Shown here: positions 62,515-64,000 of the stretch, one piece after another
Position numbering within the stretch: position 1 is the stretch's first letter
Layout of the letters: every line of letters begins with the position of its first letter
NCBI GenBank assembly: GCA_036251935.1
Contig: CP133967.1
Coordinates: 939,488 to 1,003,487, forward strand
DNA: 64,000 nucleotides
Direction of reading: 5' to 3'
Origin: Orbaceae bacterium lpD04
GTDB lineage: Bacteria > Pseudomonadota > Gammaproteobacteria > Enterobacterales > Orbaceae
The notes under the pieces: generated by a model
The model's input: only the letters and a program-made list of their open reading frames with translations
The model's database searches: none
What the model was told of the DNA's origin: nothing
Translations under genes and position numbers: made by a program

Positions 62515-62550
62515 ACACTATAAGTAGGTACAATTATCTACTTATAGTGT
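62515..62550 (+). other. Strong intercistronic hairpin
   Basis: Perfect 13-bp stem ACACTATAAGTAG / CTACTTATAGTGT with ten-base loop between the aminotransferase and the next gene. No T-run follows, and it ends 12 bases before the next start codon, which has no visible ribosome site, so it may control that gene's translation or mRNA stability. Confidence 0.7.
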
Positions 62551-62562
62551 GTTAATCATATT

Positions 62563-63633
62563 ATGAAATATCTAAATCAATTAGAACCTAACGACTTAAT
62601 CACTAATTTTTTAAGTTGCCCTCCCAATAATTTTGATGCTTGGCAAGATGATAGCGGTGTGCCAATATTTTCAGCAAAATTTGACTTACTTACAACGGCA
62701 GATGACGACTTAAAAAAGAAAGTAGCTAAATTACCTTTTTATTCTCGTTGGCGTAACATACTGCAACCTAAGACTTGCTTTGTTGGTACAACAGTATCTG
62801 AGTATGTTTTATTAAATAGTCGTTTATCACCAGAGAAATTAGCTAAGCATATTTTGCAGCAATACAGTAAAAAATTTACTTTAACGATTGTAAAAGATAT
62901 TCCCCAGCAATCACCATTACTTGATGAAGCAGCCAATGGTTATGCGCAAGATTTTATCGAACAATTAAAATCTTTAGGGTTTATTGAAGTTGAGGGGCAG
63001 GCTCTTGCATGGGTACCCATTGATTTTGATAATATCGATGATTATTTATCGCGTTTATCTTATAGTCGACGTAAAAATTTTAGGCGAAAATTAAAACAAC
63101 AAAATGAATTAGATATCGAGGTGATCTCACTCGGTGATAGTCAGTTTCTTGAACCAGCAATACTCGATAATTATTATCAGCTCTATTTAAATGTTTTTGA
63201 ACAAAGCGAAATTCACTTTGATTTATTAAGTAAAGAATTTTTCACACAGTTACTGCAAAATCAAGATTCTAACGGTAAAATTTTCACTTATTACCATCAA
63301 AATCAGCTCATTGGTTATAATATTTGTTTTGAATATCAAGATACCTTAGTCGATAAATATATTGGCTTTGTCTATCCAAAAGCAAGAGAGTTAAACTTGT
63401 ATTATATTAGCTGGTTTTATAATTTGGTCTATGCTAAACAACAAGGTTTAAAAGCCTATATTGCTGGTTGGACTGATCCTGAAGTTAAAGCGTCACTAGG
63501 CGCTAAATTTACTTTTACTAAACATATGGTATATGTTCGCAATCCGATTTTAAGGGTTATTTTAAATAAATTAAGTCGGAAATTTGAAAGTGATCGCCAG
63601 TGGCAAGATTCAATTAATGATAAACAGTCATAG
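62563..63633 (+). CDS. FemAB/GNAT-like acyltransferase of unknown substrate
   Basis: 356 residues, soluble. The middle-to-end part (LSYSRRKNFRRKLKQQ, YYQLYLNVFEQSEIHF, FFTQLLQ, IFTYYHQNQLIGYNICFEY, YISWFYNLVYAKQQGLKAYIAGW, LGAKFTFTKHMVYV) has the pattern of FemAB-related/BioF2-like acetyltransferases, proteins that add aminoacyl or acyl groups; this is family resemblance by eye. Weak translation start after a strong hairpin. Eight bases before the next gene. Confidence 0.6.
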   Translation: MKYLNQLEPNDLITNFLSCPPNNFDAWQDDSGVPIFSAKFDLLTTADDDLKKKVAKLPFYSRWRNILQPKTCFVGTTVSEYVLLNSRLSPEKLAKHILQQYSKKFTLTIVKDIPQQSPLLDEAANGYAQDFIEQLKSLGFIEVEGQALAWVPIDFDNIDDYLSRLSYSRRKNFRRKLKQQNELDIEVISLGDSQFLEPAILDNYYQLYLNVFEQSEIHFDLLSKEFFTQLLQNQDSNGKIFTYYHQNQLIGYNICFEYQDTLVDKYIGFVYPKARELNLYYISWFYNLVYAKQQGLKAYIAGWTDPEVKASLGAKFTFTKHMVYVRNPILRVILNKLSRKFESDRQWQDSINDKQS

Positions 63634-63640
63634 GTAATAG

Positions 63641-64000
63641 ATGAACCGTACGATTATACTAGATTTTGATAATAGCGTTGATAGCATAGAAAACGCGCTT
63701 AGGGTTGATTTAGCAAGTTGGCAAGCGGCGATCCGTTTTGGTTGTTCTAAGAAAAATTTTCGTCAATTAGCTATTAAATTGCAGCAAGATTTACCAACAA
63801 GTTATGGTACGGTTATGCTTGGTAGTGGTGATTATCATCATATTTCCTTATTACTAATTCAACGTTTGCAAAATATTTATAACGCTCAACATCCACTTGA
63901 AGTTGTTATATTTGATAATCATCCTGATAATATGCGTTATCTATTTGGTATTCACTGTGGATCTTGGGTGAGTTATGTCGCTCGTTTACCCTTTGTAAGC
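63641..64000 (+). CDS. Arginase-like protein, cut by window end
   Basis: First 120 codons, open to the last base. VMLGSGDYHHISLLLIQRL and VVIFDNHPDNMRYLFG recall the metal-binding segments (GGDH and DxHxD) of the arginase/ureohydrolase fold, with DNHPDN in place of the usual DAHxD. The rest lies outside, so function is open. It starts 7 bases after the FemAB-like gene, with AGGTAATAG as ribosome site, and is surely in the same operon. Confidence 0.6.
   Translation, partial: MNRTIILDFDNSVDSIENALRVDLASWQAAIRFGCSKKNFRQLAIKLQQDLPTSYGTVMLGSGDYHHISLLLIQRLQNIYNAQHPLEVVIFDNHPDNMRYLFGIHCGSWVSYVARLPFVS

Overview
The window looks like a piece of chromosome from an AT-rich gammaproteobacterium related to Enterobacterales and Pasteurellales, most plausibly an Orbales/Gilliamella-like bacterium. 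This is inferred from the complete mukF-mukE-mukB condensin operon (limited to a few gammaproteobacterial orders), E. coli-like protein lengths and motifs throughout, strong A/T bias in third codon positions, and E. coli-like gene order that has been compacted (tolC|nudF-cpdA; yciB-yciA-clsA; fldA-fur; sucCD-cydABX; pyrF-yciH; leuL-leuABCD). The species cannot be fixed from the sequence alone. I see no tRNA, CRISPR array, insertion sequence or plasmid/phage hallmark; the only structural RNA recognised is the 4.5S SRP RNA (ffs).

Layout. 1-7.6 kb: 3' part of rnz, then mukFEB. 7.7-11.4 kb: molybdate ABC operon modABC (ModC lacks its C-terminal regulatory domain) and guaB, both leftward. 11.7-14.3 kb: methionine ABC transporter metNIQ. 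14.4-19.7 kb: an accessory island with a 781-residue polymorphic toxin ending in a probable Ntox17 domain, its probable Imm31 immunity protein, an AT-rich polytopic membrane protein and a two-motif exported aspartyl-protease-like protein. 19.9-23.1 kb: purE-purK-dgt. 23.2-24.9 kb: glnK-amtB behind a textbook sigma-54 promoter and an NtrC-like site. 25-27 kb: hslVU protease, leftward. 27.3-32.3 kb: the leucine operon with attenuator leader peptide. 32.4-34 kb: an unrecognised exported protein. 34.5-44.2 kb: housekeeping genes (hxpB, tmaR, yciH, pyrF, holB, tmk, nitroreductase, ampG, ldhA, galE-GNAT-yceF). 44.3-53.7 kb: ffs, htpX, ydiK, tolC, nudF, cpdA, clsA-yciA-yciB, fur, fldA. 53.9-59 kb: sucCD and cydABX. 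59.3-60.8 kb: a DUF945-like lipoprotein behind a strong Fur box. 61.1-64 kb: an aminotransferase, a FemAB/GNAT-like protein and an arginase-like protein cut by the window end.

Together the genes describe a facultative, micro-oxic to fermentative life style: cytochrome bd with a candidate FNR site at about -41.5, D-lactate dehydrogenase, succinyl-CoA synthetase without sucAB beside it, flavodoxin and Fur. Regulatory sites read directly from sequence include sigma-54/NtrC (glnK), FNR (cydA), CRP (cpdA, suggesting cAMP feedback) and Fur (lipoprotein).

Most interesting for follow-up: (i) the right-end aminotransferase/FemAB-like/arginase-like cluster, which I cannot assign to a known pathway; (ii) a thrice-repeated promoter-like element, -10 hexamer + 6 nt + TTACAACAAAAAAATAACGA; (iii) the toxin/immunity island; (iv) a hexanucleotide microsatellite inside the essential gene holB; (v) the near-perfect CRP box in front of cpdA.
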